A stretch of 64,000 bases of DNA. Origin: Actinomyces vulturis. GTDB lineage: Bacteria > Actinomycetota > Actinomycetes > Actinomycetales > Actinomycetaceae. Below the pieces are notes generated by a model, which worked only from the letters and a program-made list of their open reading frames with translations, had not been told where the DNA came from and made no database searches. Both the position numbers and the translations under genes were made by a program. Below are positions 29,270 to 38,680 of this stretch, piece after piece. Where the stretch lies: NCBI RefSeq assembly GCF_001687305.1, contig NZ_LZRK01000004.1, forward strand, positions 124,001-188,000. Reading direction: 5' to 3'. The stretch's first letter is position 1. Every line of letters begins with the position of its first letter.

Positions 29270-31113
29270 GTACCGTCGATATCACGTCATTGAATTCTCC
29301 ACCTCTCGATGACGAATCCGTCCCGTTATCGAATAAAGAAAAAGATGCCGCTGGGCGACGCGCCTTTAAAGCCCTTGTTGCACCGATTAGAGGTCGCCTC
29401 CTTATCGCTCGGGCAATGGCTGTTATCTCGGGGGTACTCTCCGTAGGCCCTTTCATCGCCTTGGTCTGGTTAGCACAAACCATGCTCAAAGCATGGGAAA
29501 ACGGAAGTATTCCTGATACTCATGAAGTCCACCGAGCACTAGTCGTCCTATTGAGTTTTTTCATTGCAAAACTCTTCTTCTACGTTGGTGCGCTCACAGT
29601 GTCACACTTTGCTGATGTACGCCTCAGGCATCACCTCCAAAACCACATTGCTTCACGAATGGCTCAAGCACCACTGTCATGGTTTTCTCAAACAAACTCC
29701 GGCCTTGTTCGCAAAGCAATTCAGGACGATACCCACGAAATTCATACAGTCATTGCTCATGCACCTGTCGATAACACCGTAGCAATCGTTAGCCCTTTAG
29801 CGTTGTTGGGATATGCATTCTCCATCAACTGGAAGCTCGGCCTTTTAGCAATCGCCACGTTGCCACTGTACCTCGCCGCAATGGCCTACATGATGCATGA
29901 CATGGGTGAAAAAACAGCAGAGATGGATACTCATTTGGGTCGCGTCTCAGCAACCATGGTGGAGTTCATTACCGGTATTTCTGTCGTCAAAGCATTCGGT
30001 CGTACAGGTCAAGCACATGAGCGTTTTACTTGCGCTACTGAGGATTTCCACCGCTTTTATTACGCATGGTGTGGACCGATGCTCCGCATGTCAGCGCTAT
30101 CCTACGCAACCATTTCCACATCCGTACTTGTTTTAGCGAATCTTGGGATTGGTTCGTTACTGGTGCACTCCGGACAAGCCCATCCAAGCAATTTAGTAGT
30201 CACTACCATCATCGCATTAATGATTCCTCAATCATTCGAGACCTTAGCAAATATGACATGGGCTCTTCAGTTAGCGGGCGCAGCAGCGTTGCGTATTCAA
30301 GACGTGCTGACTATTCCCCAAGTAGAAGAACTTGGGGAAACAATCGGCGGTGAACCGCACAATCACCAAATCGCTAACGAAGCCGAACCACCCGCGGTGA
30401 GTTTTTCTCATGTCTCATACTCCTACGGTCCGACGTTGGCATTGGACTCAATCACTCTTGAATTGGCACCGGGAACAGTTACTGCACTGATCGGCTCGTC
30501 CGGTTCAGGAAAATCAACCTTGGCTACCTTATTGGCGCGTTTTGATGATCCAGATCAAGGCCGCATTACGCTCGACGGAAAGGACCTTAGGGAGTTCTCC
30601 ACTGACGAACTGTACAAACTGGTGAGTTTCGTTCTCCAAGACCCTCATATTCTGCGTTTGAGCATCCGCGATAACGTACGACTGGGAAAAACAGACGCAA
30701 CTGATGAAGAGATTTGGCAAGCCCTTGAGGCTGCCCAAATTGCTGAGGAAATCCGCGCGCTACCGCGAGGACTAGATACAGTTTTTTCCACGGAGACCTA
30801 CCTCTCTGGCGGGCAATGTCAGCGTCTTTCAATCGCACGAGCCATCCTTATGGATGCGCCGATTCTCATCCTCGATGAAGCTACTGCCCTGACCGACCCA
30901 GAGTCTGAGGCCTTAATCCAAGAGGCCCTCACTCAACTCGTCCATTCACGTCGTGAAGGTCGAACAGTTCTCGTCATTGCGCACCGTCCTGCTTCCGTTC
31001 GAGGAGTGGACCAAGTGGTCATCCTTGACCATGGACAGGTTTCATGCCAGGGCACGCCTGAACAAGTGGCCCATCACCCGTTGTACTCGGCACTGTGGGA
31101 AGGAACAGACTAA
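29266..31113 (+). CDS. ABC transporter, membrane-ATPase half (YbtP/IrtA-like)
   Basis: A 615-residue half-transporter: N-terminal six-span exporter-fold domain (about 40-330), C-terminal ATPase with GSSGSGKST, signature LSGGQCQR and Walker B ILILDEATALTDPES. The DEATALTDPES form, where most exporters have DEATSALD, is typical of the YbtP/IrtA group, exporter-shaped proteins that import ferric siderophores. ATG at 29266 overlaps the preceding stop. It should form a heterodimer with the product of the next gene. Confidence 0.88.
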   Translation: MSTVDITSLNSPPLDDESVPLSNKEKDAAGRRAFKALVAPIRGRLLIARAMAVISGVLSVGPFIALVWLAQTMLKAWENGSIPDTHEVHRALVVLLSFFIAKLFFYVGALTVSHFADVRLRHHLQNHIASRMAQAPLSWFSQTNSGLVRKAIQDDTHEIHTVIAHAPVDNTVAIVSPLALLGYAFSINWKLGLLAIATLPLYLAAMAYMMHDMGEKTAEMDTHLGRVSATMVEFITGISVVKAFGRTGQAHERFTCATEDFHRFYYAWCGPMLRMSALSYATISTSVLVLANLGIGSLLVHSGQAHPSNLVVTTIIALMIPQSFETLANMTWALQLAGAAALRIQDVLTIPQVEELGETIGGEPHNHQIANEAEPPAVSFSHVSYSYGPTLALDSITLELAPGTVTALIGSSGSGKSTLATLLARFDDPDQGRITLDGKDLREFSTDELYKLVSFVLQDPHILRLSIRDNVRLGKTDATDEEIWQALEAAQIAEEIRALPRGLDTVFSTETYLSGGQCQRLSIARAILMDAPILILDEATALTDPESEALIQEALTQLVHSRREGRTVLVIAHRPASVRGVDQVVILDHGQVSCQGTPEQVAHHPLYSALWEGTD

Positions 31114-32930
31114 TGTCCAGCGCCAGCACTTTGAGTAACGATTCTCTCCAGATGCCACCGCTCCCGGTCACCTCTTCGCTTACTGCGCCGCATAGCATTA
31201 CTACACAGTTATTTCGCCTTCTCAGCGCACAAGGACAAGAGTTCCTTCGTCACGCTTTACTACTCTCCATCGTCAGCGGCATTATTCGTGGATGTGCGCT
31301 TGTCGTCTTCATGCCAGCAAGCGCGGCATTAATGATGGATCGTCCTGTATGGGGGCTGACGCTCCATGGCTGGTTAATGCTGCTCGCTATCATCGCCGTG
31401 CTTTCTGCCCTGTGCGAATACTTGTTAGCAATGGCGAACTATCAAGCAGCACTTGATGTGATGGAGAGTTTGCACGCCAAAATCGGTGAGCAAGTCGCCC
31501 GTCTCCCGCTCGGTTATTTCACCGATGACACCGCGGGGAAGTTCTCCCGCCTTGTTACCAAACAAATGATGATGATGGGCGAGTCTTTAGCTCACATGCT
31601 TTCTCCCATGGTGATGCATGTATTCACCATGCTGGTTCTTTTGGCTGGATGCTGGGTATGGTCTGTTCCGATGGGACTGATCTTGACTGCGAGTATTCCC
31701 GTCATGGCATTAGCCATCTATGCCTCACGCGCATGTGAACGTCATAGTAAGAATATCAGCGAGCCCGCTCTTGAAGAACAATCAGCACGTCTCGTGGAGT
31801 TTACTCAGCACCAGCCTGCGCTTCGAGCATGCGGTCAAGCAAAGCACTACGCGCCTCTTCACGAGGCCAATGAGTGGGCAGAACACAGTGCTATTCGAGG
31901 TCTCTGGTGGGGTCTCCTTGGCCAATTCACCTTGGGAAGTGCTTCTCAAACTATTGCGGTTCTCGCGATGGTGATTGCAGTCAGCCCCAGCATTGGTTTT
32001 TCGAATCCAGTAGCCACCATCGTTTTTATCGGCATCATGCTCCGATTCACCACATTGCTTTCTGAAATTGGTGGTTATGGCATGGGGCTAGAGAATTCTC
32101 GCCCACTCCTTAACACTGTGAACGCCATTTTGGATGAGCCCGTGATCGTTGATCCCCTCAATCCAAGGCGTGCTATTCATTCTGGCGCTATTGCCATGGA
32201 GCACGTCACCTTTGGTTACACGGCAGATAAAACTGTTCTTCATGACGTATCTTTCGAGGTTCAACCAGGAAGCATGACAGCTATCGTTGGCCCTTCAGGA
32301 TGTGGAAAAACAACCCTAGCTCGTCTACTCGCGCGCTTTTATCCCGTTACCCAAGGACGTGTGCTCATTGGGGGCGTTGATGTCACCGAACAGCGACTCG
32401 AAGACGTCATGGGACAGATTTCTTGGGTATTCCAAGACGTCTATCTCTACGACGACACGTTATTCGCCAATATTGCCGTGGGAAATAAAGAAGCTAGTAA
32501 GGAACTTATCGAACAGGCAGCAGCGTTAGCCGGGGTTGATGAGATTGTTCAACGTCTTCCCCAAGGATGGGATACTCCCGTTGGTGAGGGTGGTCGCGCA
32601 CTATCAGGTGGTGAGCGTCAGCGGGTATCGATTGCCCGTGCAGTCTTGAAAAATGCGCCCATCATGATTGTTGATGAGGCAACGAGTGCCCTTGATCCTG
32701 CCAATGAACAGCATGTGATGGCCTGCCTTGAACATATGAGAAAACAGTCCACGCTCATTGTCATTGCGCACAAGTTGAGTACCATCACGTCAGCAGACAC
32801 CATTCTTGTTCTCAATAGTGAAGGACGTGTAGAGCAGTGCGGCAGTCATCATGATCTTGTTGGGGTGCCAGGCACGTATCATGATTTTTGGCAACAACGT
32901 GTCACGGCCCAAGGATGGTCATTAATGTAA
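31113..32930 (+). CDS. ABC transporter, membrane-ATPase half (YbtQ/IrtB-like)
   Basis: A 605-residue half-transporter with six spans (about 50-320) and an ATPase with GPSGCGKTT, LSGGERQR and IMIVDEATSALDPANE. It starts in the TAATG overlap with its partner gene; a start six codons earlier lies inside that gene. Partner of the YbtP-like protein. Import of a metal-metallophore complex is the likely role given the iron box at 26084, but export cannot be excluded from sequence alone. Confidence 0.88.
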   Translation: MSSASTLSNDSLQMPPLPVTSSLTAPHSITTQLFRLLSAQGQEFLRHALLLSIVSGIIRGCALVVFMPASAALMMDRPVWGLTLHGWLMLLAIIAVLSALCEYLLAMANYQAALDVMESLHAKIGEQVARLPLGYFTDDTAGKFSRLVTKQMMMMGESLAHMLSPMVMHVFTMLVLLAGCWVWSVPMGLILTASIPVMALAIYASRACERHSKNISEPALEEQSARLVEFTQHQPALRACGQAKHYAPLHEANEWAEHSAIRGLWWGLLGQFTLGSASQTIAVLAMVIAVSPSIGFSNPVATIVFIGIMLRFTTLLSEIGGYGMGLENSRPLLNTVNAILDEPVIVDPLNPRRAIHSGAIAMEHVTFGYTADKTVLHDVSFEVQPGSMTAIVGPSGCGKTTLARLLARFYPVTQGRVLIGGVDVTEQRLEDVMGQISWVFQDVYLYDDTLFANIAVGNKEASKELIEQAAALAGVDEIVQRLPQGWDTPVGEGGRALSGGERQRVSIARAVLKNAPIMIVDEATSALDPANEQHVMACLEHMRKQSTLIVIAHKLSTITSADTILVLNSEGRVEQCGSHHDLVGVPGTYHDFWQQRVTAQGWSLM

Positions 32931-32945
32931 CGGAACGGAGACAAG

Positions 32946-33659
32946 ATGAGCCTGCGAGCAAACACGAACGCTGCGCCAATCCGTCCGGGACGAAAAACGG
33001 GCCCTAAGCCAAAGTTCTCCGCAGATGATGTTATTGACGCAGCCCTCCAACTTGGTTTAGACACGTTCACCATGGCTCAGGTTGCTCAGGCTGTGGGCGT
33101 GGGTGCTCCCAGTTTGTATCGTCTTTTTTCTAGCCGTGATGATCTTGTTGGCGCGTGTCTCGACCGTATTGCCTCACAGATCCGATGGAATCCTCAACAT
33201 AAAGATTGGCTCAATCTCCTCCGGTCATGGGCACGAATGTGCTGGGATTTATGCGAAACCTATCCAGGTTTCGATATCACTCTTTATACCTACCCCTTTC
33301 CTCAGGTTCACTTCATGGATTATGCAGAACGCGTATTCGCTGACTTCCGTGCAACAGGACAGGACAATGACACCATCACATTCATGATGGATTTCATCGG
33401 AGATACCGTTATTACGATTCATCTAGGCTTGGGGGCTTACCAAGATCGGCATGGCCATAGCCCTAACCAGCAATTACTGCAGCACAATCTAGAACGCTCA
33501 CGCGAGCAGATCGATCTTGATGTGTCCGCCTTTACTCGACCCGATAATGCCTATGAACGAATGGTGCAGCCTAAGGTCGAGTTTCTCTTGGCAGCGTTAG
33601 ACGCTGGCGTGACCCCCTCACCTACGTGGCTTAAAGACGATCCTTCCGCTTCTCATTAA
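32946..33659 (+). CDS. TetR/AcrR-family regulator
   Basis: A 237-residue repressor with an N-terminal helix-turn-helix (about 22-65; FTMAQVAQAVGVGAPSLYRLFSSRDDL) behind a basic, Pro-rich leader (PGRKTGPKPKFS). The C-terminal ligand domain is not recognisable. It starts 15 bases after the YbtQ-like gene, behind GGAACGGAGA, so it is the last gene of the iron-box operon and likely adds ligand-specific control. The palindrome at 26041-26059 is a candidate operator. Confidence 0.85.
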   Translation: MSLRANTNAAPIRPGRKTGPKPKFSADDVIDAALQLGLDTFTMAQVAQAVGVGAPSLYRLFSSRDDLVGACLDRIASQIRWNPQHKDWLNLLRSWARMCWDLCETYPGFDITLYTYPFPQVHFMDYAERVFADFRATGQDNDTITFMMDFIGDTVITIHLGLGAYQDRHGHSPNQQLLQHNLERSREQIDLDVSAFTRPDNAYERMVQPKVEFLLAALDAGVTPSPTWLKDDPSASH

Positions 33660-33687
33660 CTCACAGTTCGCGTTAAAGTCCTGCGTA

Positions 33688-33741
33688 CTTTTCTGCCCTA
33701 GAAACGCCGGGCTGCTTTTCTGCCCTAGAAGCGCCGGGTTG
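33688..33741. repeat. Tandem 27-bp repeat after the TetR gene
   Basis: Two copies, 33688-33714 and 33715-33741, differ at two bases (CTTTTCTGCCCTAGAAACG and ...AAGCG); a third begins CTTTTCTTCCTCGCG and decays. It lies in the gap between the TetR gene and the next membrane protein. Confidence 0.8.
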
Positions 33742-33835
33742 CTTTTCTTCCTCGCGTTCCCGCCCACAACAAGAGTGTCAAAGTAATCGCTTTCAGAGCA
33801 GTCACCTCTGTGTTAACAATCCCTGGACCTTCACA

Positions 33836-35242
33836 GTGTGGAAGACTTTGAGAGTGCGTAAAGAACTGCGAATCGACGGCACGAACCGTTACCCTATTCC
33901 CACTTCTCCCCCACGTTATGAATCCGAGCCGAAAAAGGTCTCAGGAGAGAAGGCTCATTCTGTAGCGGATTTCTTTGAATTCTCATGTGTGGTGACGGCA
34001 AGTGTGCTCACGTTATGGTTGGCATGGTTGTTAGTTCAAAAAAGTAGTCATTGGGCGTGGAGTTCGCTAGGCTGGCTGATCGCATTTTGGGCTCTCATGG
34101 CTTATCTTGCCTTGCCTCGTTTGCATCAGTTCTTTACAGCACTTTATGTGCCGGACTATTTCATTGCTCGCACTCGCACAGGTGATGGCTTGCTAGGCGA
34201 TCCAGTGAACTTGGCTGTTGACGGCGATGAGGTTGATATTCATATAGCGATGCGCCGAGCGGGCTGGGTTTTAGCCGATGAAATTACACTGCGCTCATCT
34301 TGGGGAATCATTAAGTCGTCCGTTCTTCGCCGTTCCTATCCTCAGGCTCCCGTTTCCTCGTTGTTCCTGCTTGGAAACCGCCATAACTTTGCCTACCAGC
34401 AGGAGGTGGATGGCAACGCGTCTCAACGCCACCATATTCGTTTTTGGAAGACTCCTGAGGGCTGGATGCTGCCTGGTGGGCACCAGGTTGGGTGGCTTGC
34501 TGCAGGCACCTATGACCGCGCAGTAGGTTTGAGCCTATTTACTGGCCAAATCACACACAAGATTGATGCAGATATTGATGACGAACGTGACTTCGTCATC
34601 AATACGGTGCGATATGCCGATCCACAGTGTGACGTGCAGATTATTGAGGACTTTTCTACTGCGTATCACCATCGCAATGGTGGTGGCGATAGTGTCCATA
34701 CCGACGGCGATTTACCGGTTCTCGACGTCACCGCTGCTTCCCAGCGTGATCTGCCAGGTGACGAGAACATTGATCGTCCCCAGGATGTTCGTGTTTCTGA
34801 CAGTCTCTCTGGTGGGTCTCTATCGGTGGCTGATCAGATGTCTGCCGCTGCCAACCATCATTTGCCTCCCACACCGTTTCTTCTTGCTGGAGCCATGATC
34901 GTGTTGAGTGTGGTCAGTGTTGCAATTGCGTGGCTGTTGCTCGCTGGTCATGGCTGGTCATGGCATGGTGAGGATACTTCTTTGAGCGTGGAGTTCATTG
35001 GTTTGTCTGTTGGCGTGCTCCTGATGTTAGTCCTGTGGGTTTTAACTGCTGCTCGACGCCGTTGGGCTCGTATTGCGCTGATGCTCATGACGATTGTTGG
35101 CTCCATTCAGGACCTTGGTTTGGCTACAGTGCGTGGCTCAATTTCTACGTCTGGTCTGATTTCCGCTGGTATCTCGGTGTTGATGTTATGGGCGATTTCT
35201 TCTGATGCGATGCGTCAGTGGGTGAAGCCGTCGTCTCGCTGA
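33836..35242 (+). CDS. Orphan membrane protein
   Basis: I do not recognise this 468-residue protein. After a polar start of ~50 residues, two hydrophobic segments (about 58-100) are followed by a soluble domain (about 110-340) of mixed beta-like sequence and an Asp/Ser-rich tail, then four more hydrophobic segments between about 350 and 460. The GTG at 33836 has no strong ribosome binding site; other GTG codons follow within a few residues. No operon partner: TetR is 176 bases upstream and the Sir2 gene 115 downstream. Confidence 0.6.
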   Translation: MWKTLRVRKELRIDGTNRYPIPTSPPRYESEPKKVSGEKAHSVADFFEFSCVVTASVLTLWLAWLLVQKSSHWAWSSLGWLIAFWALMAYLALPRLHQFFTALYVPDYFIARTRTGDGLLGDPVNLAVDGDEVDIHIAMRRAGWVLADEITLRSSWGIIKSSVLRRSYPQAPVSSLFLLGNRHNFAYQQEVDGNASQRHHIRFWKTPEGWMLPGGHQVGWLAAGTYDRAVGLSLFTGQITHKIDADIDDERDFVINTVRYADPQCDVQIIEDFSTAYHHRNGGGDSVHTDGDLPVLDVTAASQRDLPGDENIDRPQDVRVSDSLSGGSLSVADQMSAAANHHLPPTPFLLAGAMIVLSVVSVAIAWLLLAGHGWSWHGEDTSLSVEFIGLSVGVLLMLVLWVLTAARRRWARIALMLMTIVGSIQDLGLATVRGSISTSGLISAGISVLMLWAISSDAMRQWVKPSSR

Positions 35243-35357
35243 GCAATTACGTGCCTGCCCCCGTGTGACGCCCTAGCGTCTGGCAAGTAACAGTGATGGT
35301 TTCTTTTTCTCTGAGATTGACCGCAGAGAACCATTACACGCGAGTAGTGTGTGAACT

Positions 35358-36116
35358 ATGAGTGATGAGGCAGCAATTGATCAGTTGGCCCAGTGGGTCA
35401 GTGAATCGAGTCGTGGCGTGTTTTTTGGCGGCGCCGGCGTGTCCACGGATTCAGGGATCCCGGATTTCCGTTCTGCTGCAGGCTTGTACTCCTCAAGTTC
35501 TGGCTATGACACTCCAGAGTATCTGCTGAGCGCTGACTGTTTGGAGCACGAGCCGGAGAAGTTCTATCGGCTCTACAAGAACGAGTTGGTTCACCCTGAA
35601 GCCAAGCCGAACGCTGCTCACATCCACGTCAATACCCTTATTGAGGCAGGGCATCTGACTAGCGTGGTCACGCAAAACATTGACAGTCTCCATCAGGCTG
35701 CGGGAACACAGAATGTATATGAACTCCACGGTTCGGCGTGGACGAACTACTGTGTGAGTCCGGCTCATCACGGTGCCTCGCTTGAGCAGGTCATGGAGGG
35801 CGACGGCGTGCCCTACTGCCCCGAGTGCGGCGCCATGGTCCGCCCTCACGTGGTGCTCTATGGCGAGGGCCTGGATATGGATGTTGTTGAGGGTGCAGTC
35901 AACCGCATTAGTGAGGCTGACTTAGTGATTGTTGGGGGCACGTCGCTCAACGTTTATCCGGCAGCAGGCCTTCTGCGGTACTACTCCGGCGATCGATTAG
36001 TGCTCATTAATGCCACGCCAACGGCTTGGGATAACGAAGCGAACCTCGTGATCCATGGTCGCCTGGGCGAAGTGCTCGGTGCAGTGGTGGATCGCCTTGG
36101 TCTCTGCCAACGCTGA
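35358..36116 (+). CDS. Sir2-family NAD-dependent protein deacylase
   Basis: A 252-residue sirtuin, a cytoplasmic enzyme using NAD+ to remove acyl groups from lysines. The GAGVSTDSGIPDFRS NAD motif, TQNIDSLHQAAG with its Asn-Asp pair and the catalytic His in ELHGS are all present. The zinc site is incomplete: the second pair is CPEC, but the first pair is reduced to one Cys (NYCVSPAHH). The nearby His residues may substitute, or the protein may not bind zinc. It is a single rightward gene, convergent with the TPR gene. Confidence 0.9.
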   Translation: MSDEAAIDQLAQWVSESSRGVFFGGAGVSTDSGIPDFRSAAGLYSSSSGYDTPEYLLSADCLEHEPEKFYRLYKNELVHPEAKPNAAHIHVNTLIEAGHLTSVVTQNIDSLHQAAGTQNVYELHGSAWTNYCVSPAHHGASLEQVMEGDGVPYCPECGAMVRPHVVLYGEGLDMDVVEGAVNRISEADLVIVGGTSLNVYPAAGLLRYYSGDRLVLINATPTAWDNEANLVIHGRLGEVLGAVVDRLGLCQR

Positions 36117-36237
36117 CTTTGCTCTCACTTCACGACGCTGATCTTGACCTTACTCCCATGCCTTTGCGCGCACTTGTATACGAGATATTTCTGTTCTTAT
36201 TCAGACCATGGTGCACTGTCCCATGTAGTAAACGCAG

Positions 36238-37158
36238 TTAGATCTTGGCTCCGTGTTCACGGAGGAACTCCAGGTACATGTCAACTTCGCCACCGAAAGC
36301 ATCCTCGCCTTCGAGCATATAGGCACGCATGAACGAGTCTGCTGCTTCTCTTTCTTGACCTAAGGAGAGGAATGATTCTCCGCGTAGTAGCCATAGCGCG
36401 TAATCTTCTACTCCTCCGGCGCAACTCATCATTTCCGACGTCGCACGCACGGCTTGGTCATACATCGTTTCTGAAATGCATCCTTGGGCTAGACCACGGT
36501 AGAGGTCTTTGGCAATTTCCCATTGCATGATGGGTTTAGGTAAGCATTCAAGGGCTTTGATACTAGCCTGGATAACATCTGCCCAGGCACCTTGTTCGAT
36601 GAGTTGGTCAAGTCGCTCAAGCAGGGTCTCAAGTTCTTGACCGTTGCGTTCAATCACCTCGGCATCCGGTTCATCTCCCTCCTGAATGGCTGAGGGAATG
36701 TAGACGTCGTCGATCTGGGAAGCCTCGTTGTTCGAGAAAATCTCCCACAGTTCAGGGTGATCTTTGAAGGCTCGGCGACCATCCAAGTCATACATGGTCT
36801 GGAGGGTTTTGGCCCCGCGATCATTCAGGCCCAGCCCCAAGTAGAGACGTGCGATTCGGCTGTAGAGCGCTACAGTGTGGAGGTCGATTTCGTCACCGTT
36901 TGCTTCGATTTCGCGTTCAATCCACCGGTGGGCCAGGTCGTAACGCTTGGCGTTGATGGCTTCTTCGCCCATGCATTGGGCGAACAGGAGGGCGCCACCT
37001 CGAATCCACTGCTCACGGGGTGGCGGAAGGATTTCCCACACTTCTTCAGCGTGTGCGAAGGCCTTCTCGAGTTTGCCTTGTTCGAGGAGTTCGTTGACTT
37101 CATCCATGCCCTTCCATAAGGGCACTTCAAATTCGTTGGGAAGTTGGCGCTTTTCCAT
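36238..37158 (-). CDS. TPR-like repeat protein with internal duplication
   Basis: A 306-residue acidic helical protein without signal or membrane segment. Two similar halves are visible: ELLEQGKLEKAFAHAEEVWEILPPPREQW near residue 24 and QLIEQGAWADVIQASIKALECLPKPIMQW near 190, each followed by Tyr/Asp-rich helical pairs of the tetratricopeptide type and ending with a Glu/Asp-Ala-Phe segment. TPR proteins bind other proteins; the partner is unknown. Single gene on the minus strand. Confidence 0.7.
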   Translation of the reverse strand: MEKRQLPNEFEVPLWKGMDEVNELLEQGKLEKAFAHAEEVWEILPPPREQWIRGGALLFAQCMGEEAINAKRYDLAHRWIEREIEANGDEIDLHTVALYSRIARLYLGLGLNDRGAKTLQTMYDLDGRRAFKDHPELWEIFSNNEASQIDDVYIPSAIQEGDEPDAEVIERNGQELETLLERLDQLIEQGAWADVIQASIKALECLPKPIMQWEIAKDLYRGLAQGCISETMYDQAVRATSEMMSCAGGVEDYALWLLRGESFLSLGQEREAADSFMRAYMLEGEDAFGGEVDMYLEFLREHGAKI

Positions 37159-37310
37159 GAGGTCCCCACATTCGTTGGTGGAACCATTCGCAGATGGCTC
37201 CGGTACATCGTTATGTTGGGAATTATTGTGCCCAAGAAATCAGCGGAATGTGGCGCTTTACGGTGGGGAGTACTCCCCTAGGCAGCACAACTATTGGCAG
37301 GGTGTGCGAG

Positions 37311-37652
37311 TCAGTCGCTGTTCACTGCAACGAGCGTCAGTGCCATGTGCGAGGGCTCAAGTGCCTCGAGTGCGTGGCGCTCGTTGGGTGCCAGGTAGAT
37401 AACGTCGCCGTCGGTGACTACCGAGGATTCACCAGCTACTTCAAAGCGGATGCGTCCGTGAATCATCTGGACGATGACAGCGCGAGGTGAGGCGTGTTCG
37501 GTAAGGACCTGTCCGGTGTCGAAGCTAAAGAGGACTTGGCGGAGCACGTCATTGTTGACCACGACGCGTGAGGTGGTGGCTTCCTGGACGATCGGCAGTT
37601 TGGTGAGGATGTCAGTGGTGACGGTGGACTGCGATACGGGTGTGGATGGCAT
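37311..37652 (-). CDS. Small cupin-domain protein
   Basis: A 113-residue single-domain cupin, a compact beta-barrel. The two half motifs are visible as LTEHASPRAVIVQMIHGRIRFEV and DGDVIYLAPNERHALEA, with His residues (HA, RHA) in metal-ligand positions. It may bind a metal or a small ligand. Single gene 150 bases from the TPR gene; no function can be named. Confidence 0.8.
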   Translation of the reverse strand: MPSTPVSQSTVTTDILTKLPIVQEATTSRVVVNNDVLRQVLFSFDTGQVLTEHASPRAVIVQMIHGRIRFEVAGESSVVTDGDVIYLAPNERHALEALEPSHMALTLVAVNSD

Positions 37653-37799
37653 GGGAACCCCTCACGAATTAGGTAACTTGGACTTTCTTAAATATAGACC
37701 TCTCCCCCAGCAAGTCAATGACTCGAACGTCACAGACCAACTGCCCACCACTAAATCCGAGTTCCCTTGGACAGCCAATCGCATTCAGAGAACACATGC

Positions 37800-37830
37800 G
37801 GGGCCTCTCAGCAACATGCTAAGAGGCCCC
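37800..37830 (-). terminator. Hairpin after the broken secreted-protein gene
   Basis: GGGGCCTCT at 37800-37808 pairs with AGAGGCCCC at 37822-37830, with four further pairs after one mismatch. It lies 26 bases beyond the stop codon of the leftward pseudogene. Confidence 0.6.
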
Positions 37831-37855
37831 ACACTGCTCGAGTTAGACGTACTAA

Positions 37856-38680
37856 TTAGCAGGAGGTTCCGGTGGAGACTGACTTCATTGCCATGAAGAT
37901 GATCATCGAGTTCACCTGAACACTGTCACTAACCTTGTAGTTCGCGTCTTCAGTGCTGTTGTAGTACAGGAAGGAAATCGAGGTCTGAGGAATGACATTG
38001 CCCTTGTCATCGCGAGGGGCAGTCCATGTCACGTCAACTGTTCCTTCAGTGTCCATGTAGTCATCAGTTACGCAGTAGTGAGTGGGTGCTGTAGTTGTGT
38101 AAATCTGCTTGCTCTCTTCATCAGCAACGAGTTTGGCACCGGGGGCGGGAGCGAACGTGAACGTTCCTTTGTTTCCGGTGAAATCGATGTGGTCACGGTA
38201 TGCACCCATATTCTTGTCCGTGCCAGCGTTGATATCGGACAGGCCGAACACCATCTTGGTGACAGGTTCTAAGAATGAGATGGTGACGATCTGGCCGCCC
38301 TTGTTCTTGCCAACCATCCAGAGCATCACGGCATTAGGGCCGGCACTCGTTGCTTTTTCGGTGATGACAAGGTTGCCTTCATCGGAGATCTTAAATCCAC
38401 GAGAATCGGTGTACAGAGGGCCGACTTTTCGCAAGCTCTTGGGGTTTGAGGTAGCCATGCTGATCGTTGCGGAAATCTGGCGACCATCAACCATGACTGG
38501 GGTGGTCACGGAGGCGATGATGTCTTTGGAGAGCAGGTCCTATGCGGGGTTCTGGATGAGCACAGGGCTGTCAACACAAGTAGATGCTGCGATAGCGGGC
38601 GCTGCTGCTCCCACAACGAGGGCAGGAACGGACCAAGCAAGACCGCGAGACACGGCACGATGAGAAGGATGGGAAGTCAC
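37856..38680 (-). pseudogene. Secreted protein gene interrupted by an in-frame TAG
   Basis: From a GTG at 38680, behind GGAGA, the frame encodes a signal peptide (basic start HRAVSRG, hydrophobic LAWSVPALVVGAAAPAIA, Ala-x-Ala-like site) and continues without shift to 37856, giving 274 codons. Codon 47 is TAG (38542-38540), ten or so residues after the predicted cleavage site. The rest of the frame is intact and rich in Thr, Asp and Gly, with a Cys in each third (STCVD, HYCVTDD, TGTSC end), as in a disulfide-bonded extracellular beta protein. No LPXTG or membrane anchor is present. I do not recognise the family. A recent nonsense mutation, sequencing error or readthrough are all possible. Confidence 0.8.
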
